The position numbers and the translations under genes are program-made. Under the pieces are notes generated by a model. That model was not told where the DNA came from. It saw only the letters and a list, made by a program, of their open reading frames with translations, and did not search any database. Of a DNA stretch of 64,000 nucleotides, positions 47,098-57,901 are shown piece after piece. Every line of letters starts with the position of its first letter. The first letter of the stretch is position 1. This DNA comes from Parietichytrium sp. I65-24A. Taxonomy: Eukaryota > Sar > Bigyra > Thraustochytrida > Thraustochytriidae. The stretch covers positions 1 to 64,000 of the forward strand of contig BLSF01000006.1 of NCBI GenBank assembly GCA_012862575.1. Reading direction: 5' to 3'.

Positions 47098-50000
47098 TTA
47101 ATGAATAGGGGCTAACTTTTCACGAGACATTGGCCGAGTAGAGGACATCTTTGATTCCAGCTCCTGCAAATATGCCTTGAGCCGGCCGATTTCACTGCGC
47201 TGTTCCTCCATCAGCTTTGACTCCTCCGCAGTCATCTGAGGCGAACCGCCGTCGTATGCGATACGCTGAACGTCCTGTCTCACCTGTTGCTGCTGTGCGC
47301 GCAGCTTTCTGTTGTTGGGATTTGGTGACTTTCCAGCTGGCGGCTGTCTATTTGGCTTGGAGATATCGGAAGATTCCACAATATTGCGTAATTTGGCAAC
47401 TCGAATTTCTTCTCGCAGCTCGTTGATTTCTGCGATTAGTCTCATGTTTTTCTCCATGATCTCCACATTCTCCTCCTTGTGCTTTTGGACGTCGGTTTCA
47501 AGACGCTTCTTGAGCGCATCTGCGCTCTTCTCAAGATAGTCCTTCTGCCGGTGGTACTCACGCTTAATGTCTACGTCAATAGTTTCGGCCTTGACTTGCT
47601 CATTGACGAATCCTTCGTACAGAAGCTTGACATGTTCTCTCAGCTTTTCCGGATCCTGGATGAGCTGAGAACACTCCTCGAGGGATGAGACAAAACGGCT
47701 CATTTTGGTGCGCTGATCGGAAAGCTTTTGACGGTTCGATAATATGGCGCGTTGCATCGTATCCAGCTTGGTCCGCAGCTCACCGATCATCACATCCAAG
47801 TCTGCGTTGCTCTTGTGGTACTGCTCCAACTCGTGATCCATCTCTTTAATCTGATCTTTCATTTGCGCGATCTCGTTCTCTCGTGGCTCGATTTGCCTCT
47901 TGAGCTCCTTAATCTTGTAGTCAAGGACAAATTTGAATTTCTCTAGCTCCTGGTTCTTCTTCTTAAGATCATAGATCTTTTTCTCCTTGTCCCCAATTGT
48001 TTCGTCTCGGTCCCGAATCTCGGTGCGAAGACGTTGAATCTCCTTTTCAAGAATGCGAATCTGCGCGACCAGCTCCTGCTCTTTCTCCAGGATTGCTTTG
48101 ATTTCTTCCCGCTGGACCTCGATATCCTTTTGAAGCGCAGAAAACTTTTTCTTCATGATGCCGTTCTCTCCTTTAAATCGCAGAGTTGCTTCGCGCTCGG
48201 CGTTCAGCTTGATCTCGTATTTGCCCTTGAGAAGCTCGATCTCTTTGTCGACGTCCCCTTCCAATTGGCGCATGGTTTCGTCAAACTCCCTCTTGAGGTC
48301 GTCCACTTCAGTTAAGATTTGGCCTTTGAGCTCTTTGTCCTCTTGTAGCTGTTGCTCGTAGTCCATGGTGACCTCGTTAATGTACTGCTCGTGGCTCTCT
48401 ACAAGCATTTGCTGCTGCTTGTCCCATTGCGACTTTTGCTGATCTCGTTCATGGCAAAGCTGCTGGAAACGCTCTACTTCTGCCATGATCTTTGCTTGGA
48501 ATGAGGACTCGATCTCTTGAAGGCGCTGTTGGTGCTTATCCTCGACCTGTTTGATCTTCTCGGCGTATTCCATCTCCAAATCATTTTTCTCTTCCCGCAA
48601 AAGCTCGTAGCGATTTTTGTCTTGTTCTAGCTCTTGTGTGAACTTTTCAGTCACCTCTTTGATCTTTTCGTTGTAATTCATGTCTTTGAGCCGAAGCTGA
48701 TATTCGTTGTGTAGAGTGAGCTCATCCACCTTGCTCTTGAGCTCGATCATCAAGGCGTTTTTCTCCTCCAAGTCAGACTTCGTCACGAGAATCTCTTCCG
48801 CATAGTGCAACCCTTGGGCAGAAGACTCGAGCGAGGACCCTGTGTGCCCCGCGGCGCCTCGTACATCTTTCTCGCGAACTTCAAATACTTGGATCGCACC
48901 ATCATCACCAGCCACGAACAGGAATTGATCGTCCCAAGACATTCGCATCCGAGTGATCGGGGCGGAAAGACTCGGGTATTCGGTAAAGTCACCAGTCAAG
49001 GGAAACTTGAAAGATCGCACGAGACCTGGGCAACCAATATCTGCAGTTCCTCCAAAGAGCATGCGTTGAGACGTGCTCATGGTCAATTGGCTGAGTACAA
49101 CTTGGCAGTCAATCTCCTTTGTCACAACTGACACGGGAAACTCGACTTCGCGAAGCATCTTATCATTTCCAGCTGCAAACACCGCGTCTCCAGACTTGTT
49201 GCTCAGCGCCGTGCTGTAGTTGCAACCCTTCTTCACATATTCCCCGTCTCTCTTGTTTTCTTTCAGGTCCCACTGATAGACGGCGCCGTCCATTCCTGCC
49301 GAAACAAGCTGCGAATCATTGCAAGACCAGAAGAGAGACCGCACCTTGCCGTTATGGCCGCGCATTGTACGTACGCAATCACAGGTATATGTGTTAAAAA
49401 TTTGAATGGTGTTCCCGTTGACAGCAGCGAAAAGATGGCCACCATTGGAAAACTGCACTTCACGGCAAGCTTTAATTGGCAATTCCTTGGCGTTTCGAAG
49501 GTCATCCATCAGCAAATTCATCAGGCGAAGCTTATCAGAGAAGCCCACCAAGACGTGCAGTCCCGAAGGATGGAAAGCAACGGAATGCGCCTCTTCGGCG
49601 AAAAATTTTGTAAGTTCGCTGCGATTGTCGAGGTAATTCCACACGCGGACCGAGCGATCAAGACCACAAGTCACAACGAGCGGTTTTCGCGTGCAGACAT
49701 CCATTCCGGTTACCCTTGCAACCCGTGAACTCCCTTGGCGATGAAACGCATCGCATAGCAGATTGACAGAGATTTCGTTCTGCTTGAGAAGATCGTTGCT
49801 CGTCAAGGTCAGGAGGATGATCTGATTCGTGTTCAAAGTTACGATGGCGTGTGCCTCGGAAGGGGAAATTGCAATACTAGCCACGCTTTCTTCAATCTCT
49901 CCGTCTTCTTCAACAACTTCGCCTTGCCCAGCGCCTCCTACCGCCTCTGATATATTAGCAGTGTTTGTCCGCTCCAGTTGGCGCCTTGTGCCTGTAGTTG

Positions 50001-50913
50001 ACTTTGGCAGAAGCGGGACTTGAAAAAGTGACCCGGACCCCTTGTTCATTGTCTCCACTACTTGCACATTCTTGTGCTCCTCGTAATAGCCATCCTCGTC
50101 AGGTATGACGCGAAATACGCGCACGTCGCCACCAACGCAGCCAATTATAAATCCATCTGATAACGAGCTCATGCATGTGATGGCTTTACCGTTCTTTGGA
50201 GAGCACTGGAGCTCTGCCAAGTACTCGCCTGCCTCGAATAAAATCAGACACCCGTCGTCTGTACCCAAAACCACTCGGTCGTCATTCAACCACAGATGAG
50301 ACGAAAAGCATCGTGGGCGCATCTGTCCCAGAAGATTTGGCATCGACTTGAAGGCGAAGTCGCCCTTGTCTGTTTTCTCCACAATTCGAAACGCATTAAA
50401 GATGCCATCTCCGGTGGCGCACACCACAAAGGGATCCACCGGATTGAAGCTACACTGGTACAGGGGCCCATCCATGGAGAGTTTTACCGAAGCCAGGACT
50501 TTTGCTTTCTCCCATTGCCACAAAACTAGCGTCCAGTCCGGCGCTCCACCCAGAGTCAACAATGTTTTGTTCTGCGAGAAGCTCATGCTAACGTACTCGG
50601 AGGACGCGCATTCACCGGTCGTCAGCACCTTGCGCTTCTTTTGCGAATGCCAGTCGTAGACACTCACGAGCCCCCTGGACGCTCGTTCTGCCACCGCCAC
50701 ATAGCGGCGACTTGGACTCACAGCGAGCGACGTGATGCCCTTCGTGTTTTCCGTGCCCTGGATAAACTTTTGTGTCTTGGTCTCTGTGTGATAGATGACG
50801 ACATTATGCCCGGCAGGGTACACCACCACATTCTCCTCCAGATACCAAATGTTGTCCTTCACGTCACCTTTCAGGCCAAAGATGTGCCTCGGATGGAGAA
50901 ATGCGCTGGTCAT
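47098..50913 (-). CDS. CFAP57: CFAP57 (WDR65) axonemal protein
   Basis: 1271 residues, close to the ~1250 of the animal protein. The start is the ATG at 50913 (MTSAFLHPRHIFGLKGDVKD), matching the conserved RHIFGLK...N N-terminus of CFAP57; the frame extends three codons further from a TTG. Residues 1 to ~660 are WD40 repeats forming two beta-propellers (VWNYLD, GHNGKVRSLFWSCNDSQLVS, YQWDLKENKRDG). The rest, ~700-1190, is a long coiled coil rich in Glu, Lys and Gln. CFAP57 is a component of the inner dynein arm/regulatory region of motile cilia and helps place dynein subforms. Its presence argues that the organism makes motile flagella at some stage. It converges with the DUF1765-like gene, only 250 bases between stops. 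Confidence 0.9.
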   Translation of the reverse strand: MTSAFLHPRHIFGLKGDVKDNIWYLEENVVVYPAGHNVVIYHTETKTQKFIQGTENTKGITSLAVSPSRRYVAVAERASRGLVSVYDWHSQKKRKVLTTGECASSEYVSMSFSQNKTLLTLGGAPDWTLVLWQWEKAKVLASVKLSMDGPLYQCSFNPVDPFVVCATGDGIFNAFRIVEKTDKGDFAFKSMPNLLGQMRPRCFSSHLWLNDDRVVLGTDDGCLILFEAGEYLAELQCSPKNGKAITCMSSLSDGFIIGCVGGDVRVFRVIPDEDGYYEEHKNVQVVETMNKGSGSLFQVPLLPKSTTGTRRQLERTNTANISEAVGGAGQGEVVEEDGEIEESVASIAISPSEAHAIVTLNTNQIILLTLTSNDLLKQNEISVNLLCDAFHRQGSSRVARVTGMDVCTRKPLVVTCGLDRSVRVWNYLDNRSELTKFFAEEAHSVAFHPSGLHVLVGFSDKLRLMNLLMDDLRNAKELPIKACREVQFSNGGHLFAAVNGNTIQIFNTYTCDCVRTMRGHNGKVRSLFWSCNDSQLVSAGMDGAVYQWDLKENKRDGEYVKKGCNYSTALSNKSGDAVFAAGNDKMLREVEFPVSVVTKEIDCQVVLSQLTMSTSQRMLFGGTADIGCPGLVRSFKFPLTGDFTEYPSLSAPITRMRMSWDDQFLFVAGDDGAIQVFEVREKDVRGAAGHTGSSLESSAQGLHYAEEILVTKSDLEEKNALMIELKSKVDELTLHNEYQLRLKDMNYNEKIKEVTEKFTQELEQDKNRYELLREEKNDLEMEYAEKIKQVEDKHQQRLQEIESSFQAKIMAEVERFQQLCHERDQQKSQWDKQQQMLVESHEQYINEVTMDYEQQLQEDKELKGQILTEVDDLKREFDETMRQLEGDVDKEIELLKGKYEIKLNAEREATLRFKGENGIMKKKFSALQKDIEVQREEIKAILEKEQELVAQIRILEKEIQRLRTEIRDRDETIGDKEKKIYDLKKKNQELEKFKFVLDYKIKELKRQIEPRENEIAQMKDQIKEMDHELEQYHKSNADLDVMIGELRTKLDTMQRAILSNRQKLSDQRTKMSRFVSSLEECSQLIQDPEKLREHVKLLYEGFVNEQVKAETIDVDIKREYHRQKDYLEKSADALKKRLETDVQKHKEENVEIMEKNMRLIAEINELREEIRVAKLRNIVESSDISKPNRQPPAGKSPNPNNRKLRAQQQQVRQDVQRIAYDGGSPQMTAEESKLMEEQRSEIGRLKAYLQELESKMSSTRPMSREKLAPIH

Positions 50914-51777
50914 CTTGCCCAAAGCCCCAGCTGTTCGCCGCGCTCCCGACTGCTCGAGCTACTGGCTGCTGGTGTATCGGCCGAGCCAAGTCACCGACAC
51001 GAGGCGCTCGCCAGTATCAACTCGCGAGCTAAACCGACCAACCGACCGATCGGTCAGCAATCCAATAGAGCGAGCACTGCGCGGATGACGGTGTCGTTCT
51101 GACCGTCTGACCCTGTCCGCTTGAGCAGCGAGGGGCATTGACGACGGCTTCTTAGTCGTTATGGCACAGATTCTGTCCTGCAGTAGTGGCTCGGGGCAGT
51201 ACCAGGTACCGGTACTATTGGAGAGACGCTAATGTGAAACCTATCAAACAGCTGTACCCGGTTTATCTCTGGCCAGGGCTGTGTTAGTGTACAGAGTTCA
51301 AGAGAATGTTTTCGTTCGTTGAAGCCACCGTTTGCAGGAGACTACCCTCCTGGCTTGTGTCACGTGTGACCTTTTGACGGCATGCATAATCAGCTTTCGC
51401 TCATTCCAGCTATTGAGGTCCAGCTGATCAGCTCGTCAACGGACACATCATCAGCGTTTCGGCTAAGTTGAACCTAATTGAAACGAGCTCGCCTCAAACG
51501 AACATCGGAATGCTCGCTGACGGAGGGATCGCAACTTTTGTTTGCACCGGCGACAGATGATGGATGGCACTGGTTTTCAAACGATAAGGTCAACTGGCGC
51601 AATCTTCTTCGGGGTACCCAGAATTCTCGTGCGCGGTCTTTTCGGTTTCAGTCATTTCAATCACACATTAGCCCATTTTGATTTTGATGCCACTCAGTCC
51701 AGTACCACGTCTGCATTGAGAGAACCACCGCGAAACCCGAAGAAAGATCGTTGGTAGAACCTTTCGCTTAAAAAAGT
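50914..51777. other. intergenic, upstream of CFAP57
   Basis: Should contain the CFAP57 promoter. GC-rich near the gene, with a small palindrome (GTACCGGTAC) near 51207-51216. No gene is seen; ORFs at 51478-51757 look random. Confidence 0.5.
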
Positions 51778-52356
51778 TTAAATGTCCCATGCAAAGGAGA
51801 GATACTTGTCGTTGTCTTGTTTTCGCGCCCTTTTGCTTTTGCCACGGCGTTTCACGCGCTGGTTCGCGAGGACCGTTGCTGGCGCGCGGACCTTCGCAAT
51901 GATCTTACGAAACCGATTGTCATCGCTTGATGGGCATGAAGAGTCCTTTCCCGGAAGAAGTGGGACGTGCATATCCTCCAAGCACTTTGGCGCTCGCGGA
52001 GCCCTGCTCTCAATAGAGGAGAGAAGAAGAGCTTCGCGCTGGAATTGTAATCTTCGCAACCTGAATTCCTTATCTTCTCGCAGAGCTCCAACTCTGCACA
52101 GCGGCCCTGCATTTCCCCCACTCTCGTCACTGCCAAGACAACCTTCGTTCTCATCTGTAACCCAGGTAGGATTTTGGCAGTCTGCATCCTCTCTGGACCC
52201 TTGCTCCTCGAACTCCGCGTCGTGATCCACGGAATGAGGGTCCAAACGCCCATACTCCTCAGGCACCTCTCCTGCGAGCTCCAGGAGAGTCAAAAGCCCG
52301 GACGATAGTCTCCTCCTGCGGGGCTGATGCGGTTCCGCTGCACTTGCGTTCTCCAT
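51778..52356 (-). CDS. unrecognised 192-residue basic protein
   Basis: Starts at a clean ATG (MENASAAEPHQPRRRRLSSG). The first half is acidic with Asp/Glu-rich stretches. The second half becomes basic, ending with ANQRVKRRGKSKRARKQDND, which resembles a bipartite nuclear localisation signal. No domain is recognised. It is the only long frame in its interval, and the biased charge distribution looks like a disordered nuclear protein. Probably real but unproven. Confidence 0.45.
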   Translation of the reverse strand: MENASAAEPHQPRRRRLSSGLLTLLELAGEVPEEYGRLDPHSVDHDAEFEEQGSREDADCQNPTWVTDENEGCLGSDESGGNAGPLCRVGALREDKEFRLRRLQFQREALLLSSIESRAPRAPKCLEDMHVPLLPGKDSSCPSSDDNRFRKIIAKVRAPATVLANQRVKRRGKSKRARKQDNDKYLSFAWDI

Positions 52357-53948
52357 GCTCCACTATCGATACAATCGATACACAACTTACAATTTACGAC
52401 TTGGAATTTGCAACCTACAATAAACGGTTCGCGTTTGCAAGCTTATCGTCTGGCGAAACGGATGTGCGCTTATCTCTCTCTTTGCTTTCCCGTTCTGCTT
52501 GCGCTCGCACCAATATACTTTGCAATTTCTCGGCTCGGAAAAGAACCCAACCATTTGCATGGCTCTCGGTTCTTGCCCGGTTCTTCGGTTCTCCGTCCTT
52601 ATTAATTATTAGCATTAGCATTGGCATCAATGTTACTAGAGCTAGTTTTGTATCGTTTGCTCTATCGGCATGGATGAGTCAGAGTAAAATTTAGAATTTA
52701 CTGTTAGAAAGAATTTAGATTTAGAAGAACCGGGCCTGGGAACTATTCGCTGTTCTTTCGATCCGTTTGGCGCAAAGAATTCAAAGTTTGACAAATTGCA
52801 CATGGATTGTGAATGCAGACAGTGATTTGATTTGAATTGCAGTGTGGTAATGCATCGCAGCAAACTATCTTTGCTTTGTTCATTTGACACTTGATCCATT
52901 TCTGAAAGAAACGAAAGGAAATTATACGAGCTGGCAGTTGCGCATGCGAAAATCGATCGCTTTCAAAATATGTCTTGTCTCATTTTCCCTTGCTTTCCCC
53001 AACCGTCGAGAGTTGCAAACAGACTCATGACTGCCATGACTGCCATGATTCCCATGATTGCCACAACTGCCATGACTGCCATGGCGCGGAGGGTTGCGCC
53101 GTGGCGGACCTTACGCGAGCGCATAACTCAAAGCGTGGGTGCGTGTGCAAGCAGCTGCGAACGCTATAGCGATGCGGGTTAGTCCATTCGTGTCAACTTG
53201 GCATTCGGCTCATTTGGTTCATTTGGTTCATCTGGCGCACAAAAGAAACAAAAGAAACAAAAGAAACAAAAGAAAGTGGCTCACTCACTCATTCATTCAT
53301 TCACTCACTCATTCACTCACAGGTAGTTGAAATAGTTGATTGAAAAGCGAGCAAGGGGAAGGAAGCGCTGGGAGGGATGCTTTCGGCAGCGTAGATCGTC
53401 GAGTTATGTCAAGTTGAGCGAGAGCTGAGCTTGGAGGCATTGCAGCTACGCAAGTACGTATACTAGGTTGCAGAGTGAAGTTGTTTGGAGAGTTGTAGTC
53501 CTGGTCAAGGAAGGTGAAAACATCTGAATCTGAAAACGCAGTCGAGTCCAGGAAAAGTGGATCTGGACTTGTGTGAATTAGCGATCGGTAGCACGACAAA
53601 GGCGATCACGGTCTCGAATTGGCAAGTTTGTTTTGGTGCTCTTGCTAGAGCTAGCTGGAATACTGCGCTCGACTTTTGTGTTTTTTCTTGTGGAAAACGG
53701 AGAGTGTGCAGAGCAAGAGGAGCAAGAGAGCGGGTTCGGAAGCGGTAAAGTTGCCTCTCACATAGAGAGCTCTCTTGCACGAGTTTGAACGCGCGCGACG
53801 CTCACGTGGACTGCTTGCCGGGCGGTTGCGAAGGGCGTGGCGTTGGAAGTGGCCAGAGCATGTGAGGTGCAGGGGGTACGGTGATCAGAGTCTGTGGATT
53901 TTATTACACGCGCGGCGGCAGAGGCGGGCACTGGCACGCTCCGAGAAC
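52357..53948. other. intergenic with simple repeats, no gene seen
   Basis: Holds a CATGACTGC minisatellite (53021-53085), a (AAAGAAAC)n run and a (CATT)n/(CACTCATT)n run (53240-53320). The CAT repeat yields Met/Thr/Ala and His/Asp/Cys nonsense ORFs. From ~53775 the sequence is in frame with the next gene but upstream of its likely ATG. Confidence 0.6.
53025..53325 (+). repeat. cluster of short tandem repeats
   Basis: Three neighbouring arrays: ATGACTGCC-type nonamers (53025-53085), ACAAAAGAA-type units (53239-53275) and CATTCATT/CACTCATT units (53283-53322). Each is imperfect and short. Confidence 0.8.
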
Positions 53949-54410
53949 ATGTCTCGCCCAGCTGGAGCATTGCGCAAAGAGCTCGAGCATCAAAGATCTT
54001 TTGCGTACCGGAATGCGTCTCGGGTGACAAAAGACAGACTGTCAGCGCCGAGGTCGGTGCAGTCTGTGGAGAATCACGGGCATGGACAACGAGTAGTCAA
54101 GGTCCAGCCGAAGGAAGAACGTAATCCGTACAGCTCGTTCAAGAAGCACGAGCAGCAACGAGTTAAGCGCCACCCAGATCCGTATTTTACGCCATGGGAG
54201 AAGAAGATCCAGGCGGAGAACGAGGGCCGCAAGAGATGGGTCGGGGATGCATTCGTGGTCACCGATCACAAGGCTGCGGTAGCCAGGAGGGAGAGGCAGC
54301 AGGCGGGATCTGGGTGCGTGACCGCATCGGGCAGATATTCGGACCCAAAGCAATATTTTCGCGATGTTAACAAGTCAAAATTCGTCGGGCCGCGCGATTT
54401 TGTTGTCTGA
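53949..54410 (+). CDS. unrecognised 153-residue basic protein, possible axonemal
   Basis: I start at the ATG at 53949 (MSRPAGALRKELEHQRSFAY); the frame is open to 53775 with another ATG, but that part is Arg-rich and unconvincing. The protein is basic with many Lys, Arg, Tyr and Pro. Two related blocks end with a similar motif: RHPDPYFTPWEKKIQ...VGDAFVV and GRYSDPKQYFRDVN...FVGPRDFVV. Short basic proteins with Pro/Tyr/Phe repeats of this sort are common among microtubule inner or axoneme-associated proteins. That is the reason for the suggestion, but no family match is claimed. Confidence 0.5.
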   Translation: MSRPAGALRKELEHQRSFAYRNASRVTKDRLSAPRSVQSVENHGHGQRVVKVQPKEERNPYSSFKKHEQQRVKRHPDPYFTPWEKKIQAENEGRKRWVGDAFVVTDHKAAVARRERQQAGSGCVTASGRYSDPKQYFRDVNKSKFVGPRDFVV

Positions 54411-55142
54411 ATGAAAAGGATCAGCGACGTGGACATCGCCAGTTTGGGGTCTGGCATCGTCACCAACTATTTCGCCCACAATTTAACAAAATGTACATAT
54501 TATATTCATGCTTTGTAACAGCAATATTTTCAAAGATGATAACTTTCCTATGCCAAACAGAATCCATTGCTTCCAGGTCGAATCGCAATCCAGCAGCACA
54601 CTTTCTTGGCCACCCACTTACGGTCATGTCAGAACAGCTTCTCACAATCATCTCCAATGTTCGAACCCAACTCGATCTTCCAACTTGTGCTTGCTTGCGA
54701 ACAACGATGCCTCTGGTCACTTGGAAAGTTCTCTTGGCAGCAGCTCTTCCGACCATTGTTCATTCATTCAATGATTCAATGAATCAATGAACACGAACAA
54801 TCAATGATTGAAAGATTCAATGAACACAAACAATCAATCAATGAATCAATCTTCATTGATCATGTTTTCCTGTTGTCGTGTTCAATCGAATCATTGAAAC
54901 CATTAAGAGCCACTACAATCGACTGCTTGCTAGCACTGCACATCACTGCACTCACTCAGGTGGTCGGACATCAGACATCATCAGACTCCAAGATCCTCCA
55001 AGTCGAACGTGAGAGCTTGGCATAGTTCATGGTTCATGGTTCATGGTTCTTAGTTCATAGTTCATAGTTGACGAGAGTGTGCAGGGCCACACGCGGTAGG
55101 GATCACAGCAGAGCGCAGGTGAGTCGAGGACGAGGTGCGAAA
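54411..55142. other. intergenic with two short tandem repeats
   Basis: No gene. It carries a TCAATGAATCAATGAACACAA-like repeat (54765-54860) and a GTTCATG/GTTCATA heptamer array (55024-55070). The latter is just upstream of the acyl-CoA oxidase start. Confidence 0.6.
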
Positions 55143-57307
55143 ATGGTGGGCGCAGGAGAAGATGGGGGGGCGCTCGAAGCGGAGCGGGAGAAGGCGAGCT
55201 TCAAAGTGGAGGAGATGGTGGACGTGCTGAACGGAAGCCGCGAGCAGACGCTGAGGAGGAGGTGGATCTTCAACTCGCACGCGGACGTGGGCCAGCAAGT
55301 CATGGCCGAGCTCCCACGCGAGGAGCAGATCACGCACGCGGTGAAGCATTTCATGCGAGTGCACATGCCGCACTTTGAGAGGGGCTTCATCCCGAAGGAC
55401 ATGGATCTGCAGCACATGAGCGACGCAAGGATGACAAACTCTGCTCTGTCCATCAACTTTGGCGTGTTTGCTTCCACGCTGCGGAGTCATGCGTCGGATG
55501 AGCAAAAGTCTTGGTTTCTGGACCGAGCGCAAAAGGGCCAGATTCTCGGTTGCTACGCACAAACGGAACTGGCGCATGGCTCGAACGTGCGAGGCATTTT
55601 GACCACTGCAACTTTTGACCCGGAAGCCGACGAATGGGTAATACACACACCTTCCACAGAGGCCACAAAGTGGTGGTCCACGGGAATGCCGTTCAGCACC
55701 CACGCGCTTGTCTTTGCTCAGGCTCTTGTGCGCGGGAAGAGCCACGGATTGCAAATGTTCATGGTGCCTTTGCGAGACGACAAGTTGAACCCTCTTCCTG
55801 GGGTCGAAGTGGGGGACATTGGTGAGACGTTGGGAGAGCGAGACGCTGCGATAGGGTACTGCATCTTCAACCACGTTCGCATTCCTCGACGCTTCATGCT
55901 GGAGCGGCGCGTCCACGTCACGAAGGACGGGGTTTGGAGGACTGGGCCACAGCCAGGCTCAATGAAGTCCACCCCGAGGCCCAACGATGACTCCAAGGCG
56001 AAACCTCAGGCGGACCCGAAGATGGCTCAGGCTTTAAAGTATGTTACCATGATGAAAACAAGGATCGCACTCGCTTCAACTGCAGCTGGAGCGCTGGCGA
56101 AAGCTTGTACCATCGCGACGCGTTATTCCTGTGTGCGAAGGCAAGGTTTCCTGCCGGAAAGCTCCCAAGAGAGGCAGATCATCGACTACTCGGTTCAGTT
56201 GTATCGAGTGCTCAAGTGGACGGCGACCGCATATGCCTACAAAGGAGTTACAATGTGGATGGTTCGGCGCCGGAGAGCGATCCAAAGTGGGGGGGAGGTT
56301 AATTTGGACGACCTCCCAGAAGTCCATGCTTTGGGCTCCGCGCTGAAGGCGGAAACTAGTAAGTGAGGAGCGATTGAAGAGCTTGCAGACATAGCTTGCC
56401 CTAACATTTGTGTGACGCCACCACAGCTTGCAAGGCAGCTGACGGGATTGAGGATTTGCGGCGGTGCTGTGGCGGACATGGTTTCCTCATGTCTAGCGGC
56501 ATTGCAGCGATTGAAGCGGATTTCAAGGGCCCGAATGCCACTGCTGAGGGCGACCCAATTTTGCTTTTCCTCCAGACAGCCCGCTTCTTGATGAAAAGCG
56601 TGACTGCAGCAAAGAAAGGCGAGAAACTGAGCGGACTTAGTGAGATCTTCGAGCTACTAGGTGTGCAAGACTTCGATCTATCCAGAGACGGAAGGAAAAA
56701 GTTTGGTATCGAGGGCGAAGCAACAGTGTCAAACCTATGTGACTACAGATACCTGTTGAACCTGTTCAGGTGGCGGAGCCTAGAGGTCACTAGCCGGGCC
56801 AATGTGCGTTTGGCGGCATTGGAAAAAGAGCTTGGAAATGCCTCCGAGGCTTGGAATCAGGCAGCAAGGGTGCTCGTGGCTGCTACGAAAGCACATGTTC
56901 GCTTTTTTATTTTGGAAAAATTTGCCAATCAAGTCGAACAAGTGGAGGATTCGGCATGCAGAGAAGTTTTGGCGCAGTTGTGCGCGCTCTACGCTATCGC
57001 AGATGTTTTGGAGGGTGAGCAATGGTCGCATTCCGAAAAAACTCTCGCGTGTGCAGAGCAAGCATGCTCAAAACTCTTGCACTCATTGCGGCCCAATGCA
57101 ATTGCGTTGACGGATGCCTTCGACTTCCCGGATCGAGTATTGAATTCAACATTAGGGGTGTCGGACGGAAAGGTTTATGAAGCGCTCCTGCAGGAAGCAC
57201 GCAGATCTCGCATAAATTCAGCGGGGGGAGTGCCCGCGTTTTTACGGGCTCTCGAGCCATATCTGGACGTCCCATTTTTGAGTGATCCGAATCTCTGCAA
57301 GCTTTGA
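55143..57307 (+). CDS. peroxisomal acyl-CoA oxidase (two exons)
   Basis: Catalyses the first, H2O2-producing step of peroxisomal beta-oxidation with FAD. ATG at 55143 (MVGAGEDGGALEAEREKASF). Exon 1 ends at 56358; intron 56359-56426 (68 bases, GTAAGT donor, CTAAC branch-like site, CACAG acceptor); exon 2 restores the frame through ...ETTCKAADGIEDL. The predicted protein has 698 residues, normal for the family. Family motifs: CYAQTELAHGSNVRG and HTPSTEATKWWSTG (FAD/substrate region), GDIGETLGERDAAIGY, and RRCCGGHGFLMSSGI, the Cys-Gly-Gly-His-Gly region that borders the catalytic Glu. The C terminus is ...CKL, which fits the PTS1 pattern [SAC]-[KRH]-[LM]. This is the only intron I could define in the window. 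Confidence 0.9.
56359..56426 (+). other. intron of acyl-CoA oxidase gene
   Basis: 68 bases, GTAAGT at the donor, CTAACATTTG about 25 bases before the acceptor, CACAG at the acceptor. Without removal the frame ends at once (AGTAAGTGA); with removal it joins two conserved family segments. Confidence 0.85.
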
Positions 57308-57901
57308 GATGGCACTTGTGGCTCTTGCGCGTACTTACTCTCTGTAGCTTCACGAACAGGATTGATTTCTCTGTTTTTTTCTCTTCTTTCAAATGCTAAA
57401 ACTTCGTCTTCTACGGTTTCGATTTACTGTTAATCATTTCCTCCTCTGAGCTCTACTTGCATCTTTTCAAGATGAAGGCAGAGAGGGTCTCTGGACAGTC
57501 TGAATTCCCGAATTCATATTTTCCTGTCGTATTCCAAGTCAGGCGAGAAAGGCGTCAGTAGGTCTACTTGTAAAACTCTGGGTCAAAAGGCTCTCGAATA
57601 CACATCTTTCGGGTAAGCATTGCCAAGCGTCAAAACTGTTGATTTGACAATTTCCGAGTCTAATCCAATGCATTTCAAGGATGTCTACAAGCTAGGATCT
57701 TGCAGTGTAGAAAGTTCAGAATTTCGAATTCTCTTGCAACTTCCAATTTTTCAATATAAAAAATAAAAGATTGACTCCCTCCTTCGACACATGATAAGAC
57801 CTTGGCTCGTGAAGAACGAAAGCATGACGTACGTCATTGATTCGCTTTGCCGCCACCTACTAGAGTAGTGCCTGCCACAGAAATTAGAGCAGGGTGACGA
57901 G
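57308..57901. other. convergent 3' flanks, no gene seen
   Basis: About 590 AT-rich bases between the stop codons of the acyl-CoA oxidase and the propeller-vWA gene. Nothing recognisable. Confidence 0.5.

Noticed and set aside
53025-53182. Met/Thr/Ala-rich and His/Asp/Cys-rich ORFs
   Set aside because: Both are translations of an ATGACTGCC tandem repeat.
53775-53948. Upstream ATG extension of the 153-aa protein
   Set aside because: The extra 58 residues are Arg-rich and look like translated 5' UTR; the ATG at 53949 gives a more even protein.
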